Origin: an uncultured Acidimicrobiaceae bacterium
GTDB taxonomy: Bacteria > Actinomycetota > Acidimicrobiia > Acidimicrobiales > RAAP-2
Assembly (NCBI GenBank): GCA_937975915.1
Contig: CALJTY010000030.1
Coordinates: forward strand, 372,001-436,000
Direction of reading: 5' to 3'
Length of the DNA stretch: 64,000 bases
Shown: in pieces, positions 42,320-50,674 of the stretch
Position numbering within the stretch: the first letter of the stretch is position 1
How the letters are laid out: each line of letters opens with the position of its first letter
The notes under the pieces: generated by a model
The model's input: the letters and a program-made list of their open reading frames with translations, nothing else
What the model was told of the DNA's origin: nothing
Database searches by the model: none
Made by a program: the position numbers and the translations under genes

Positions 42320-43050
42320 AAGCTAGATCCGAACCCGAAACGGGTTTCGCTAATCTCTCCGTTTACAAGCTCGACCTTGTATGCAGCTGGCCCCGACTTC
42401 GGGTCAACCGGAATGTCAGTAACCACAGTTGTTGGCTCAAGACCTTCAAACCAAATTCCGATTCGGTCGTCTGTGGCGTAGCCAAGTGATGGCAGCGTTC
42501 CATCCTTCATCCAGTTGTGAAATGTATCTCGTCGACGTGGCTCGCCGGAATAGTGAACGCTGTTGGCGTAGGGGAGCAGTGAGAGACCATTGGTAACGGG
42601 ATCGAGCTCATTGCTGTAAGAGTCGGTGTTGCCACCTGTGAACCAGCAGAGACTTCCGGCGGAGCGTCCACCCATGATCACTCCTTGTTCCCAGGCGCTT
42701 CGCATGTAGGTATCAAGGCCATGAAGTTCCCATAGTGCCAGAAGGTTCGCAACAGAGCCTCCTCCAACCCAGACGAGGTCAGCACCGAGAACTGCTTCTT
42801 CAAAGTTGACAGAAGGCTGGGGGAAGAGCCGTAGGGCAGTGACCTCACAGCCCGCATCTCCGAAGGCTTGGTAGTGGCGAGCGTATTCACTCTCCATGTC
42901 GCCAGTTGCCGTTGCCAGATAGGTCACTTTGGGACGGACCTTTTCGGTCATGGCTAGTGCATCAAGTAGCAAGGTGCCAAGCCTCCAGGTTTGCTGGATT
43001 GGACCGGGAATTAGCCCACCTGATGTGGCCAGTACACGGGGTGTTTTCAT
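42316..43050 (-). CDS. S51-type serine peptidase (peptidase E / cyanophycinase-like)
   Basis: A 244-residue protein of the class I glutaminase-like fold with a nucleophilic serine. The elbow is GGRSAGSLCWF (GxSAG), and an earlier GGGSVANLLALW motif forms the oxyanion side. Relatives are aspartyl dipeptidase PepE and cyanophycinase. Without cyanophycin genes nearby a PepE-like role is more likely. ATG 43050 follows TATAAC by 6 bases; the longer in-frame start (43074) adds eight residues of no family value. It diverges from the acyl-CoA dehydrogenase. Confidence 0.8.
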   Translation of the reverse strand: MKTPRVLATSGGLIPGPIQQTWRLGTLLLDALAMTEKVRPKVTYLATATGDMESEYARHYQAFGDAGCEVTALRLFPQPSVNFEEAVLGADLVWVGGGSVANLLALWELHGLDTYMRSAWEQGVIMGGRSAGSLCWFTGGNTDSYSNELDPVTNGLSLLPYANSVHYSGEPRRRDTFHNWMKDGTLPSLGYATDDRIGIWFEGLEPTTVVTDIPVDPKSGPAAYKVELVNGEISETRFGFGSSF

Positions 43051-43118
43051 CAGACAGTTATAACACTTGCCCACGGATCAGTGTGTCTAATATGCCCTTA
43101 ATAGAACTTGGAGGGGCA

Positions 43119-44318
43119 ATGGCTACCAGTGAATTTGAACTAGACGTACTCATTAAAGAACTGGTGACGGATTTTCCACCAGCGTCAACTGATCCAGTTA
43201 CATTTCTCGGAGCACAGTTCGATCGTGGCCTTGCATGGGTGCACTTTCCTAAGGGAAAGGGAGGGCTCGGAGGTAGTCCAACAGATCAGCTCTACGCACT
43301 TCGTAAGTTAATCGAACTACATGCTCCATCAGCAGCTGGACCAAACGTTATTGGTTACGGAATGTGCGCACCAACAATTGTGATTCATGGAACTGAAGAA
43401 CAACAGAATCGCTACCTTCGACCACTCTTCACTGGTGAAGAAATCTGGTGCCAATTGTTCTCAGAACCAGGCGCTGGCTCAGACGTCGCAACTCTAGGAA
43501 CACGTGCCGAGCGTGATGGCGACGAGTGGATTGTTAACGGTCAAAAAGTGTGGACGACGCTCGCGCACAATGCACACATGGGACTCCTCATTGCTCGTAC
43601 CAATCCAGACGTTGTGAAGCACAAGGGAATCACTGCATTCCTCGTTGACATGCACGGACCCGGTGTTGATGTCCGCCCGCTCTACCAAGCAACTGGTGAG
43701 GCTGAATTCAACGAAGTCTTCTTCAATGACGTTCGAATCAATGACGCTGACCGACTTGGTGACGTTGGAGAAGGCTGGGGAGTTTCGATTACGACTCTGA
43801 TGAACGAGCGAGTGTCAATTGGTGGAACCATTCCTCCACGTGGCTCAGGTCTTATCGGAGAAGCGGTGAAGATCTGGAAGCAGAAGTGGACTGGTCGCAC
43901 CGATGCTCACGCGCAGTCAGTGAAATCAGATTTGATGCAGGCTTGGGTTCGTAACGAAGTAGGCCGTCTTACTAACTGGCGCGCCAGCGACCTTCGCAAG
44001 GCCGGAACACCTGGACCTGAAGGATCTGTCGCCAAGCTCGCATTCGCTGAAGAAAATCAGCGCACTAGTGAGCTGTGTGTGAACCTCATGGGTGCAGAGG
44101 GAATGCTTTACGAGAACAACTATCCAATGCTTCGACCAAAGGGTTCTGCAATGCACGGTGGTGACATGCGCAAGGCATTCATTCGCATGCGTGCAAACTC
44201 TATTGAAGGTGGAACGAGTGAAGTTATGCGCAACATCATTGGTGAGCGCGTTCTTGGACTCGCTGGTGAACCACGTAATGACAAGGACGTTGCTTGGAAG
44301 GACGTTCCGCGCAGCTAA
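43119..44318 (+). CDS. Acyl-CoA dehydrogenase
   Basis: A flavin-dependent dehydrogenase of 399 residues that introduces a 2,3-double bond into acyl-CoA. The FAD-binding blocks CQLFSEPGAGSDVATLGT and WIVNGQKVWTTLAH are clear, as is the C-terminal IEGGTSEVMRNIIGERVLG. The substrate chain length cannot be read. ATG 43119 has GGAGGG (43110-43115) three bases upstream. The longer frame from 42906 would run into the divergent peptidase gene. Electron-transfer flavoproteins are not in the window. Confidence 0.92.
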   Translation: MATSEFELDVLIKELVTDFPPASTDPVTFLGAQFDRGLAWVHFPKGKGGLGGSPTDQLYALRKLIELHAPSAAGPNVIGYGMCAPTIVIHGTEEQQNRYLRPLFTGEEIWCQLFSEPGAGSDVATLGTRAERDGDEWIVNGQKVWTTLAHNAHMGLLIARTNPDVVKHKGITAFLVDMHGPGVDVRPLYQATGEAEFNEVFFNDVRINDADRLGDVGEGWGVSITTLMNERVSIGGTIPPRGSGLIGEAVKIWKQKWTGRTDAHAQSVKSDLMQAWVRNEVGRLTNWRASDLRKAGTPGPEGSVAKLAFAEENQRTSELCVNLMGAEGMLYENNYPMLRPKGSAMHGGDMRKAFIRMRANSIEGGTSEVMRNIIGERVLGLAGEPRNDKDVAWKDVPRS

Positions 44319-45017
44319 CTATTTGTCGGTGAGTTTCTCTGCAAATAACTTCAGCGTTTTAGCGTAAGCGTCTTTTGCCGCCTCTGGGTTGTAATCAGAA
44401 CGCGCATCTGAATTGAACCCGTGCCCGGCATTGGCATACCTTGTTATTTCAGTTGGCACTGAAAGCTTCGACGTTGCTTCTCTGAGCTGTTCAACTTCTT
44501 CAACAGGAATGCCCTTATCGAGGTCACCAAAGAAGCCAATCCATGGGCACTTGAGTTGTGGCGCTAGTTCCAACAAGGGATCAAAGCCGAATCGGCCATT
44601 AGCGATACCGCTGCCGTAATAACTAGCCGCTGCTCCAACGAGGCCGAGTGAAGCTGCGTAGAAGGTAACAATTCCGCCCATGCAGTATCCAACGATGCCA
44701 ATGTTGGGCGTCGTGTATCCGAGAGAGTTCAGAAAATCGATAGTCGCTGTTAAGTCGCTCGTGATTCCCTCTTTAGTGAGCGTCATCATTGTCTGCATAA
44801 CGGGGCCGAAGTCGTCGTACCCATATTCCGGAGATCCTTCACGGTGATAAAACTGCGGCGCCACAACGAAGTAACCCTCGTCTGTGAAGCGATCGGCAAC
44901 GTCACGGATGTGATCGTTCACACCAAACGCTTCTTGTACAACAATGAGTGCTCGTTTGGCGTCAGTATTGCCAGTTACGTAAATAGGGAAACGTGGAGTG
45001 GCGGCTTGGTTGCTCAT
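44319..45017 (-). CDS. Dienelactone hydrolase family protein
   Basis: An alpha/beta hydrolase of 232 residues. The cysteine nucleophile elbow is GYCMGG (Cys112), as in dienelactone hydrolase. The acid residue lies in GDLDKGIP and the histidine in ANAGHGFN. The closest role would be hydrolysis of a lactone or ester; no aromatic-degradation genes are near, so the substrate is unknown. It overlaps the upstream DsbA-like gene by 4 bases, so they share a transcript. Its end abuts the convergent acyl-CoA dehydrogenase. Confidence 0.88.
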   Translation of the reverse strand: MSNQAATPRFPIYVTGNTDAKRALIVVQEAFGVNDHIRDVADRFTDEGYFVVAPQFYHREGSPEYGYDDFGPVMQTMMTLTKEGITSDLTATIDFLNSLGYTTPNIGIVGYCMGGIVTFYAASLGLVGAAASYYGSGIANGRFGFDPLLELAPQLKCPWIGFFGDLDKGIPVEEVEQLREATSKLSVPTEITRYANAGHGFNSDARSDYNPEAAKDAYAKTLKLFAEKLTDK

Positions 45018-45616
45018 TCGAAACTTGGTCCTACTGTGCGAGTTCTCTTGAGCTCGTAGAAACCAGGGGTTCCAGCGACGAGGGAAACACCGTCAAATAG
45101 TTTTCCGGCGGCTTCACCCTTTGGCGCAGGTGTTACTACGGGACCAAAAATTGCCACATCACCGAAGTGAATCACTGGTGTTCCTACGTCCATGCCAACT
45201 GGGTCCATGCCTTGGTGGTGGCTCTTCTTAAGTGCTTCATCAAAGTCAGTGCTGTGCTGGGCATCAGCAAGGTCGGCTTCAAGTCCTGCTTCTTTCAGAG
45301 ATTCTGAAATTAGGAGGTCAACATCTTTTTCACCCTTGATGTGAAATCGACTTCCCATGGCGCTGTAGAGCTTTTCGACAACCACGTTTCCATGACGCTG
45401 TTCTGCGGCGATGAGTACTCGCACTGGTCGCCAAGCTTGTTTCATAAATTCAACGTACATTTCAGGCAGCTCTCGTCCTTCATTAAGAACGGCGAGGCTC
45501 ATGACGTGAAAACTGACTTCGACGTCGCGAACTTTTTGTGCTTCGAGAAGCCATCGTGATGTCACCCAGGCCCAAGGGCACGCTGGGTCTACCCAGAGAT
45601 CAACTTTTTGTGTCAT
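45014..45616 (-). CDS. DsbA-like mycothiol-dependent oxidoreductase (Rv2466c-type) with CPWA motif
   Basis: A 200-residue thioredoxin-fold protein with an inserted helical domain. Long blocks match mycobacterial Rv2466c, a mycothiol-dependent nitroreductase: SFHVMSLAVLNE, RVLIAAEQRHGN, DVGTPVIHFGDVAIFGPV and the ELKRTRT ending. Rv2466c carries a CPWC active site; here it is Cys13-Pro-Trp-Ala16, so the second cysteine is lost. A monothiol mechanism with mycothiol is plausible. The ATG has AGGAG upstream. The gene lies in a minus-strand run with the M20 peptidase and dienelactone hydrolase. Confidence 0.82.
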   Translation of the reverse strand: MTQKVDLWVDPACPWAWVTSRWLLEAQKVRDVEVSFHVMSLAVLNEGRELPEMYVEFMKQAWRPVRVLIAAEQRHGNVVVEKLYSAMGSRFHIKGEKDVDLLISESLKEAGLEADLADAQHSTDFDEALKKSHHQGMDPVGMDVGTPVIHFGDVAIFGPVVTPAPKGEAAGKLFDGVSLVAGTPGFYELKRTRTVGPSFE

Positions 45617-45625
45617 GACGACTCC

Positions 45626-47020
45626 TTATTTATTTGCGTGTGCGTGTAATACGGTAACAACAGAGTTAACTACGCCGACGGCCATGGGAATGTCGAGCAT
45701 CTCGTCAATGCCGTGAGCGTTTGAATCGGGTCCAAGAACTCCTGTTGCCAAGAACTGAACACCGGGGTATCGCTTTCCAAGTGACGCAAGGAAGGGGATT
45801 GATCCTCCTTCTCCGGTGAATCCTGCTGCCTTGCCGTATGCATCTGTGGAAGCTTCTTCAAGTGCCTGAGCAAGCCATGGAGCTAGTTCGGGAGCATTCC
45901 AGCCATCAGCGTGTTCGGTTTTGAAGGTCACTTGTGCATTCGACGGTACGTCGGTGGTCATTGCCTTGATGATCGCCTGTTCAGCAAGTTTGGAGTCAGC
46001 TGACGGAGGAAGTCGGAAAGAAAGCGTGGCGGTGGTGAATGCACGAAGAACATTTCCAGCAATGTCCGGAGTTGGAATACCACCCATGCCCGTGACGGAA
46101 AGAGTTGGTGACCAAGTTTTCTTCAGAATTCGTTCAGCTGGGCTGTTGCCCATTAGCTGCAGTCCTGGAACGAGAGGGAACTCGTGTTGGTACATGTCAC
46201 CGAATTCTGCGGCGGTGTTTGCGGCCGCTTCCTTAACCGCTTCAGGGATTTGCACGTGGAGTTCTTTCAAGAGAATTTCTCCAGTTGTCGAATCTTCTAC
46301 GCGCTCAATGAGTTGGCGAAGAATTCGAAATGATGAAGGCACCACGCCACTGGCCATTCCACTGTGACGACCTTGCTCTAAGACCTTCACTGTTAACTCA
46401 ATTGATGCGAGGCCACGAAGTGACGTTGTCACCCAAAGTCGATCATAAGAAACTGCGCCCGAGTCAAGGCAGATAAGTAGTTCGACTTTGCCGAGGTGAT
46501 CCTTCAGTGCATCAAGATAGAACTCGAGATCTGGACTTCCGCTCTCCTCGCAAGCTTCAATTAAAACAACACAGCGACTGTGAGCAATGTTGTTCGCCTC
46601 CATAGCTTCGAGTGCAAGTAGTGCGCCAAAAGTTGAGTAACCATCATCTGAAACCCCACGTGCGTAGATTCTGTCACCGCGACGCACTGGGTTGTAGGGC
46701 GAAAGTCCTTCCGACCATTCTCCGAGCGGTGGCTGTTTGTCAAGGTGACCGTAGAGAACGCAAGTTCCATTTGCGCCACCGGTAGCTTCAACGGTGACCG
46801 TGATGACAGGTGTACGACCTTCTAGTCGGTGGATTTGCACATCAAAGTTGGCAAGCGCGCGCTTCTTCGCCCAAGACGCCAGAAGTTGCGTAGCGGCTTC
46901 AATGTGGCCGTTCTCAACCCATTGGTTGTCGAACATTGGCGAGAGGCAGGGAATCTTGCAGTATTCCAAAAGAGTGTCGAGAACTGAATCTTCAAATTGT
47001 TGTTGACTAACTAAAGGCAT
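45626..47020 (-). CDS. M20 family dipeptidase/metallopeptidase
   Basis: A 464-residue zinc exopeptidase. The first metal block is YGHLDKQPP, then GVSDDGYSTFGALLALEA. The catalytic Glu pair lies in IEACEESGSPDLEFYL, and HGIDEMLDI provides a late metal ligand. A dimerisation domain occupies residues about 200-370. It resembles broad dipeptidases such as CNDP-type proteins. TAACCT lies 6 bases before the ATG on the minus strand, overlapping the stop of the upstream DNA glycosylase gene, so an internal leaderless promoter is possible. Confidence 0.88.
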   Translation of the reverse strand: MPLVSQQQFEDSVLDTLLEYCKIPCLSPMFDNQWVENGHIEAATQLLASWAKKRALANFDVQIHRLEGRTPVITVTVEATGGANGTCVLYGHLDKQPPLGEWSEGLSPYNPVRRGDRIYARGVSDDGYSTFGALLALEAMEANNIAHSRCVVLIEACEESGSPDLEFYLDALKDHLGKVELLICLDSGAVSYDRLWVTTSLRGLASIELTVKVLEQGRHSGMASGVVPSSFRILRQLIERVEDSTTGEILLKELHVQIPEAVKEAAANTAAEFGDMYQHEFPLVPGLQLMGNSPAERILKKTWSPTLSVTGMGGIPTPDIAGNVLRAFTTATLSFRLPPSADSKLAEQAIIKAMTTDVPSNAQVTFKTEHADGWNAPELAPWLAQALEEASTDAYGKAAGFTGEGGSIPFLASLGKRYPGVQFLATGVLGPDSNAHGIDEMLDIPMAVGVVNSVVTVLHAHANK

Positions 47021-47029
47021 ACGGTGAGG

Positions 47030-47662
47030 TTAGTTCTCGTTGCGTGAGAAATGCACCGCCCGCCAGCAGTACCAGGCAACCGCTGAACGCATTCCTAGAA
47101 ATGGTTCTCCCGCTTGCTTTAAGTCTTTCTCGGAAATTGTCTCTGGTAGGTCATGCAAAATGCTCCATCCAACTCGAACCGCGTAGTCACCAATTGGCCA
47201 AACATCGGTCCTGGCGAGAGTGAAAAGTAAATACATTTGTGCAGTCCAGGGACCAATACCTCGAACTGCTGTCACTTCACGAACAATCTCTTCGTCGCTC
47301 ATTCTGCCGTGTCGTTGAAGTTGAATCCGACCGTCAAGCGACATGGTGGCCAGTTCAACCATTGCTTCAGCTTTGGTTCTGTTTAACCCGGCCGACTTCA
47401 GCTTGTCCGCGCCAGCTCTAATGACGCTCTGCTCAGTAACAGAGCCTTTGCAGACTTCAACAACACGAGCATGGATTGTTTCAGCGGCGCTCGTCGCTAG
47501 CAGCTGCGAAGTTATAGAACTTGCAATTGAGGGGAAGCGTTTCTCTACTTTGCTGGCTCGACGAGAAGGAGGTGGTCCTGCAAGGCGAATGATTTCCTTG
47601 AATTCGGAATCGATTTTCGCAATTTTCTTTGCAACGTCTGATGAAGACAGCGAATTTGCCAT
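47030..47662 (-). CDS. DNA-3-methyladenine glycosylase II (AlkA-type, HhH-GPD)
   Basis: A base-excision repair glycosylase of 210 residues. The helix-hairpin-helix is AVRGIGPWTAQMYLLF, with the catalytic Asp in WPIGDYAVRVGW. It lacks the N-terminal beta domain of E. coli AlkA, so it is the short HhH-GPD form. It starts after an AATAGT hexamer 6 bases upstream and lies 7 bases after the LysR gene. Its substrate would be alkylated purines. Confidence 0.88.
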   Translation of the reverse strand: MANSLSSSDVAKKIAKIDSEFKEIIRLAGPPPSRRASKVEKRFPSIASSITSQLLATSAAETIHARVVEVCKGSVTEQSVIRAGADKLKSAGLNRTKAEAMVELATMSLDGRIQLQRHGRMSDEEIVREVTAVRGIGPWTAQMYLLFTLARTDVWPIGDYAVRVGWSILHDLPETISEKDLKQAGEPFLGMRSAVAWYCWRAVHFSRNEN

Positions 47663-47669
47663 CCACTGA

Positions 47670-48599
47670 CTATTGCAGAGAAGTTGGAGAGTCTGCGTAG
47701 ATACCCGAAGGGGTATTTGGATTCAATCTGGTTACTTCATGGAGCATTGCTTCAACGGCCCGCACCGGTGCAGACGGGAAGCCAAAGCGCCTCGATACAA
47801 GGATTACGCGACGTGGTGAAATGTCTGAGATTGGAATAGCTCTAAAACTTTCGCGTAAAAACTTGGAAAGCATTGTGATTGGCAGAATCGAAGGGCCATA
47901 ACCATCAAATGTCATTGACGCGATAGTTCTGATCCCGTCGAGCTCAACTATTGGCTTCAACTCAACCCCAGCGATACGACATGCCTCGTCGATTTCCTTT
48001 CGAATTGGTGTACCTGTTAGCGGTAGGAGCAGTTCGTGCTTTGAAAGTTCATTAAGCGAGATGGCACCTTTATGAAATGCCAGTGGGTGTGTGTGGTGAG
48101 CAATGACAACAAGGTCCTCACTGTAAAGATCAAAGTCTTTAAGTTCTGGTGCACTCATGGGCCAACCTAAAACAGCCATGTCGATCGAACCATCGACAAC
48201 TCTCGGCTCTAACGTTGAATTTGTTCCTTCAGTTATTCGAAGAGCGATGTGTGGATAATCCCTCCGTTGGGCTTCAAGAAGCAGTGGAACTATCCATCGT
48301 CCGGCCGTTCCAATCATTCCGAGTGAAACCTGACCTCGGATGTCTTTTGTGAGCTCAGAAACGTCAGAGGTAATGGCACTGACCTCTGCAACCACTCTGC
48401 GGGAGCGTTCGCTCACTATTTTCCCAGATTCGGTAAGTTTCCCGCTCGAGCGATCTACAAGCTCGGTGCCCAGTTCCGATTCAAGTTTGGCGATGCGAGA
48501 TGAGATATTTGACTGAACAGTGCCCAATGCCGCAGCGGCGTCTGAGAAGCTTCCATGATCTGAGATTGCTAAAAGTGCTTCAAGTTGGCGAATTTCCAT
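47670..48599 (-). CDS. LysR-family transcriptional regulator
   Basis: A 309-residue regulator with an N-terminal winged helix (RQLEALLAISDHGSFSDAAAALGTVQSNISSR, given only in part: the HTH spans about residues 18-40) and a C-terminal substrate-binding domain of the type I fold. A perfect TATAAT lies 6 bases before the ATG on the minus strand, so it is leaderless with a strong -10. The arms TATCT/AGATA (48601-48617) surround that -10 and could be an autoregulatory site. Targets are unknown; it lies opposite the 6C RNA and upstream of the DNA glycosylase gene. Confidence 0.88.
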   Translation of the reverse strand: MEIRQLEALLAISDHGSFSDAAAALGTVQSNISSRIAKLESELGTELVDRSSGKLTESGKIVSERSRRVVAEVSAITSDVSELTKDIRGQVSLGMIGTAGRWIVPLLLEAQRRDYPHIALRITEGTNSTLEPRVVDGSIDMAVLGWPMSAPELKDFDLYSEDLVVIAHHTHPLAFHKGAISLNELSKHELLLPLTGTPIRKEIDEACRIAGVELKPIVELDGIRTIASMTFDGYGPSILPITMLSKFLRESFRAIPISDISPRRVILVSRRFGFPSAPVRAVEAMLHEVTRLNPNTPSGIYADSPTSLQ

Positions 48600-48600
48600 G

Positions 48601-48672
48601 TATCTATTATACAGATAGTAAGTATCATCTTAATCAACTTGCTTGATACATGGTCCATCGGCATACTTGTAT
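48601..48672. promoter_or_regulatory. Divergent LysR / 6C RNA promoter region
   Basis: Minus strand: TATAAT (48606-48611) for the LysR gene, inside the arms TATCT (48601-48605) and AGATA (48613-48617). Plus strand: TTGCTT (48639-48644), 17 bases, CATACT (48662-48667), which would start the 6C RNA near 48674. An alternative pair is TTGATA (48643-48648), 18 bases, TTGTAT (48667-48672). Confidence 0.55.
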
Positions 48673-48674
48673 CA

Positions 48675-48763
48675 ACGCGTTTTGCCAGAAGCCCCCCTGA
48701 TGGCAAGGCGCAGGTTTTTTGCAGAAGGACCAGCCTCCCCCCAGCTGGTCCTTTTGTGTTTTC
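48675..48763 (+). ncRNA. 6C RNA (actinobacterial sRNA with two C-rich hairpin loops)
   Basis: Two hairpins each expose a run of six cytosines. Hairpin 1: an 11-bp stem (48677-48687 with 48701-48711, including two G-U pairs) around loop GAAGCCCCCCTGA. Hairpin 2: AAGGACCAGC (48725-48734) pairs with GCTGGTCCTT (48744-48753) around CTCCCCCCA, followed by TTGTGTTTT as terminator. A linker of 13 bases joins them. This is the definition of the 6C RNA family, known in mycobacteria as B11, which acts on mRNAs by base-pairing through its C-rich loops. It lies between the LysR gene and murT. Confidence 0.85.
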
Positions 48764-48785
48764 TGGGGTTGTTAGCGTTAGGTCA

Positions 48786-50000
48786 ATGAGCAATCGCCTT
48801 TCACCTCGCGCAGTTCTGGCGCTGATTGCACTTCGCACGGTTAATTCTTTGTCCAGGGCAACCGGCAGGGGGTCTGGAACAGTTGCCGGCGGACGTATGG
48901 GACTGGTGATCTATCCAAAGTTGCTTAGTGATTTGAGTAAGCACCGCCAGATCATCCTTGTGAGCGCAACAAATGGCAAAACCACGACAACCGCTCTGAG
49001 CGTTGCAGGATGGGGCGACAATGTCGCGACGAACGCAACTGGTGCAAACATGCCTGCGGGTCACGTGGCGGCGCTGGCAGCATCAAAGGCAACTCGGGCG
49101 GTGTTAGAAACTGACGAAGCTTGGCTTCCAGCTGTGATTGAAGCGACGAATCCAAATGTTGTAGTTCTGCTCAATCTGTCAAGAGACCAACTCGACCGTG
49201 CAACTGAAGTTCGTGCGATCGCTGAACGTTGGCGTAGTTCGTTGGCTAAGGCTTCAAAGAATCTGGTAGTTGTTGCAAATGCTAACGACCCTTTAGTCGT
49301 GTATTCCAGCGAGGTTGCGGGCGATGTCCGCTGGTGTGACATAGAAACTTCGTGGACAGCTGATGCAGTTTCGTGTCCCAAGTGCACACAGTCAATAATC
49401 AGAAATGCAGGCGCCTGGTCATGTGTGTGTGGATTTGCAAAACCAAATTGCAACACACGAGTTGTCGAAAAAGAAGCGCGTATTGGAGACATCTCAGTTC
49501 AGGTTCAGTTGAGTATTCCTGGCCAGTTCAACATTGGCAATGCCGTAATGGCCGCTACAGCACTAGATGTGCTTGGCATTGAGCCAACAAAGTCACTCAT
49601 GAGCATGCGATCAGTTTCTGGAATAGCTGGAAGATTTACTTTGCGCACTTGGCAAGGGAGAAAGCTTCACATGCTGCTTGCTAAAAATCCGGCAGGTTTT
49701 GAGGCTCTGCTGGAATCTCTTGATCCAGGAAATGAGGACGTTTGGATTGCAATCAATGCGCGAGTTGCAGACGGAAAAGATCCCTCTTGGCTCTATGACG
49801 TTTCGTTTGAGCAGTTGCAGGGGAGAAAAGTCTGGTGTCTTGGCGATCGCAGGCTCGATCTGGCAACTCGACTCGATTATGCAGACGTTTCATATGAAGT
49901 TGTTGATGATTTGAATTCACTCCCAGCTTCAGTATCCACAACTGAGCTCCTTGCTAACTACACAGCCTTTAGCGATTGGATGCAAAGGTCAACACAATGA
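48786..50000 (+). CDS. murT: Lipid II isoglutaminyl synthase, MurT subunit
   Basis: The Mur ligase-like subunit that activates the D-Glu carboxylate of lipid II for amidation by GatD. It has 404 residues from ATG 48786. The ATP loop is ATNGKTTTT. A zinc ribbon (CPKC and CVCGF, about residues 200-220) lies in the middle domain, and a DUF1727 domain forms the C-terminus, both MurT features. The ORF from 48585 would run through the 6C RNA and is rejected. TAGCGT (48773-48778) lies 7 bases before the ATG. gatD overlaps by 4 bases. Confidence 0.94.
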   Translation: MSNRLSPRAVLALIALRTVNSLSRATGRGSGTVAGGRMGLVIYPKLLSDLSKHRQIILVSATNGKTTTTALSVAGWGDNVATNATGANMPAGHVAALAASKATRAVLETDEAWLPAVIEATNPNVVVLLNLSRDQLDRATEVRAIAERWRSSLAKASKNLVVVANANDPLVVYSSEVAGDVRWCDIETSWTADAVSCPKCTQSIIRNAGAWSCVCGFAKPNCNTRVVEKEARIGDISVQVQLSIPGQFNIGNAVMAATALDVLGIEPTKSLMSMRSVSGIAGRFTLRTWQGRKLHMLLAKNPAGFEALLESLDPGNEDVWIAINARVADGKDPSWLYDVSFEQLQGRKVWCLGDRRLDLATRLDYADVSYEVVDDLNSLPASVSTTELLANYTAFSDWMQRSTQ

Positions 50001-50674
50001 AGATTGCCCTCATCTATCCAGAACTTCTTGGAACCTACGGAGACTATGGAAATGCACTTGCCCTCTCTCAGCGTTCAATGCGACGAGGTATTGACACAGA
50101 GATTATGAATGTTGCAATCACTGATGAGCTTCCGTTGGCAGACGTCTATTTGCTTGGAGGCGGCGAAGATGGTCCGCAGCGACTTGCTGTTGATCTTCTA
50201 AAGAAGTCTTCATTTCGACAACGAGTGTTGAATGGGTCACATGTTTTTGCAGTGTGTGCAGGGCTTCAAATTCTTGGTAATTCCTTCTCCGTAGAAGGTG
50301 ACGACGCCTATGAAGGACTTTCTCTTGTTGATGTTGAAACAGCTAGGGGATCAGTCAGATCCGTAGGCGAACTATTGACTCAGGTGGGACAGAACAGGTT
50401 GGTGGGCTTTGAGAACCACGGCGGCGTTACTTCACTCGGCAGAGGAGTTGCGCCTCTTGGAAATGTTCTGCATGGTCGAGGAAATGACGGCAAGCATGAT
50501 GGTTTCGTTACTGACACGATTTGGGCGACGTACGCTCACGGACCAGTTCTTGCGATGAACCCTTGGCTCTGTGATGAGGTAATTGCAAAAGTGACTGGTA
50601 CAAAGCTGAGCCCACTCAACACTGTTGCGGACAAACTTTATGAAGAGAGAGTTACGAGTCTGAGTTCTCGCTAG
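49997..50674 (+). CDS. gatD: Lipid II isoglutaminyl synthase, GatD subunit
   Basis: The glutaminase subunit that supplies ammonia to MurT. It has 225 residues from ATG 49997, which overlaps the murT stop as ATGA. The opening IALIYPELLGTYGDYGN, nucleophile Cys87 in FAVCAGLQ and His181 in TYAHGP are family features. The pair amidates the second residue of the peptidoglycan stem, needed for efficient cross-linking. Its last 23 bases overlap the convergent acyltransferase gene. Confidence 0.94.
   Translation: MKIALIYPELLGTYGDYGNALALSQRSMRRGIDTEIMNVAITDELPLADVYLLGGGEDGPQRLAVDLLKKSSFRQRVLNGSHVFAVCAGLQILGNSFSVEGDDAYEGLSLVDVETARGSVRSVGELLTQVGQNRLVGFENHGGVTSLGRGVAPLGNVLHGRGNDGKHDGFVTDTIWATYAHGPVLAMNPWLCDEVIAKVTGTKLSPLNTVADKLYEERVTSLSSR

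Noticed and set aside
42906..43118. Upstream extension of the acyl-CoA dehydrogenase
   Set aside because: It lies in the divergent S51 peptidase gene. GGAGGG supports ATG 43119.
48720..48763. 4.5S/SRP RNA or a plain terminator
   Set aside because: The SRP loop signature (GGAAG and AGCAG) is absent. A plain terminator does not explain the paired C6 loops; 6C RNA fits both hairpins.
48585..48785. N-terminal extension of MurT
   Set aside because: The added residues would be translated from the 6C RNA and its promoter, and match nothing in MurT.
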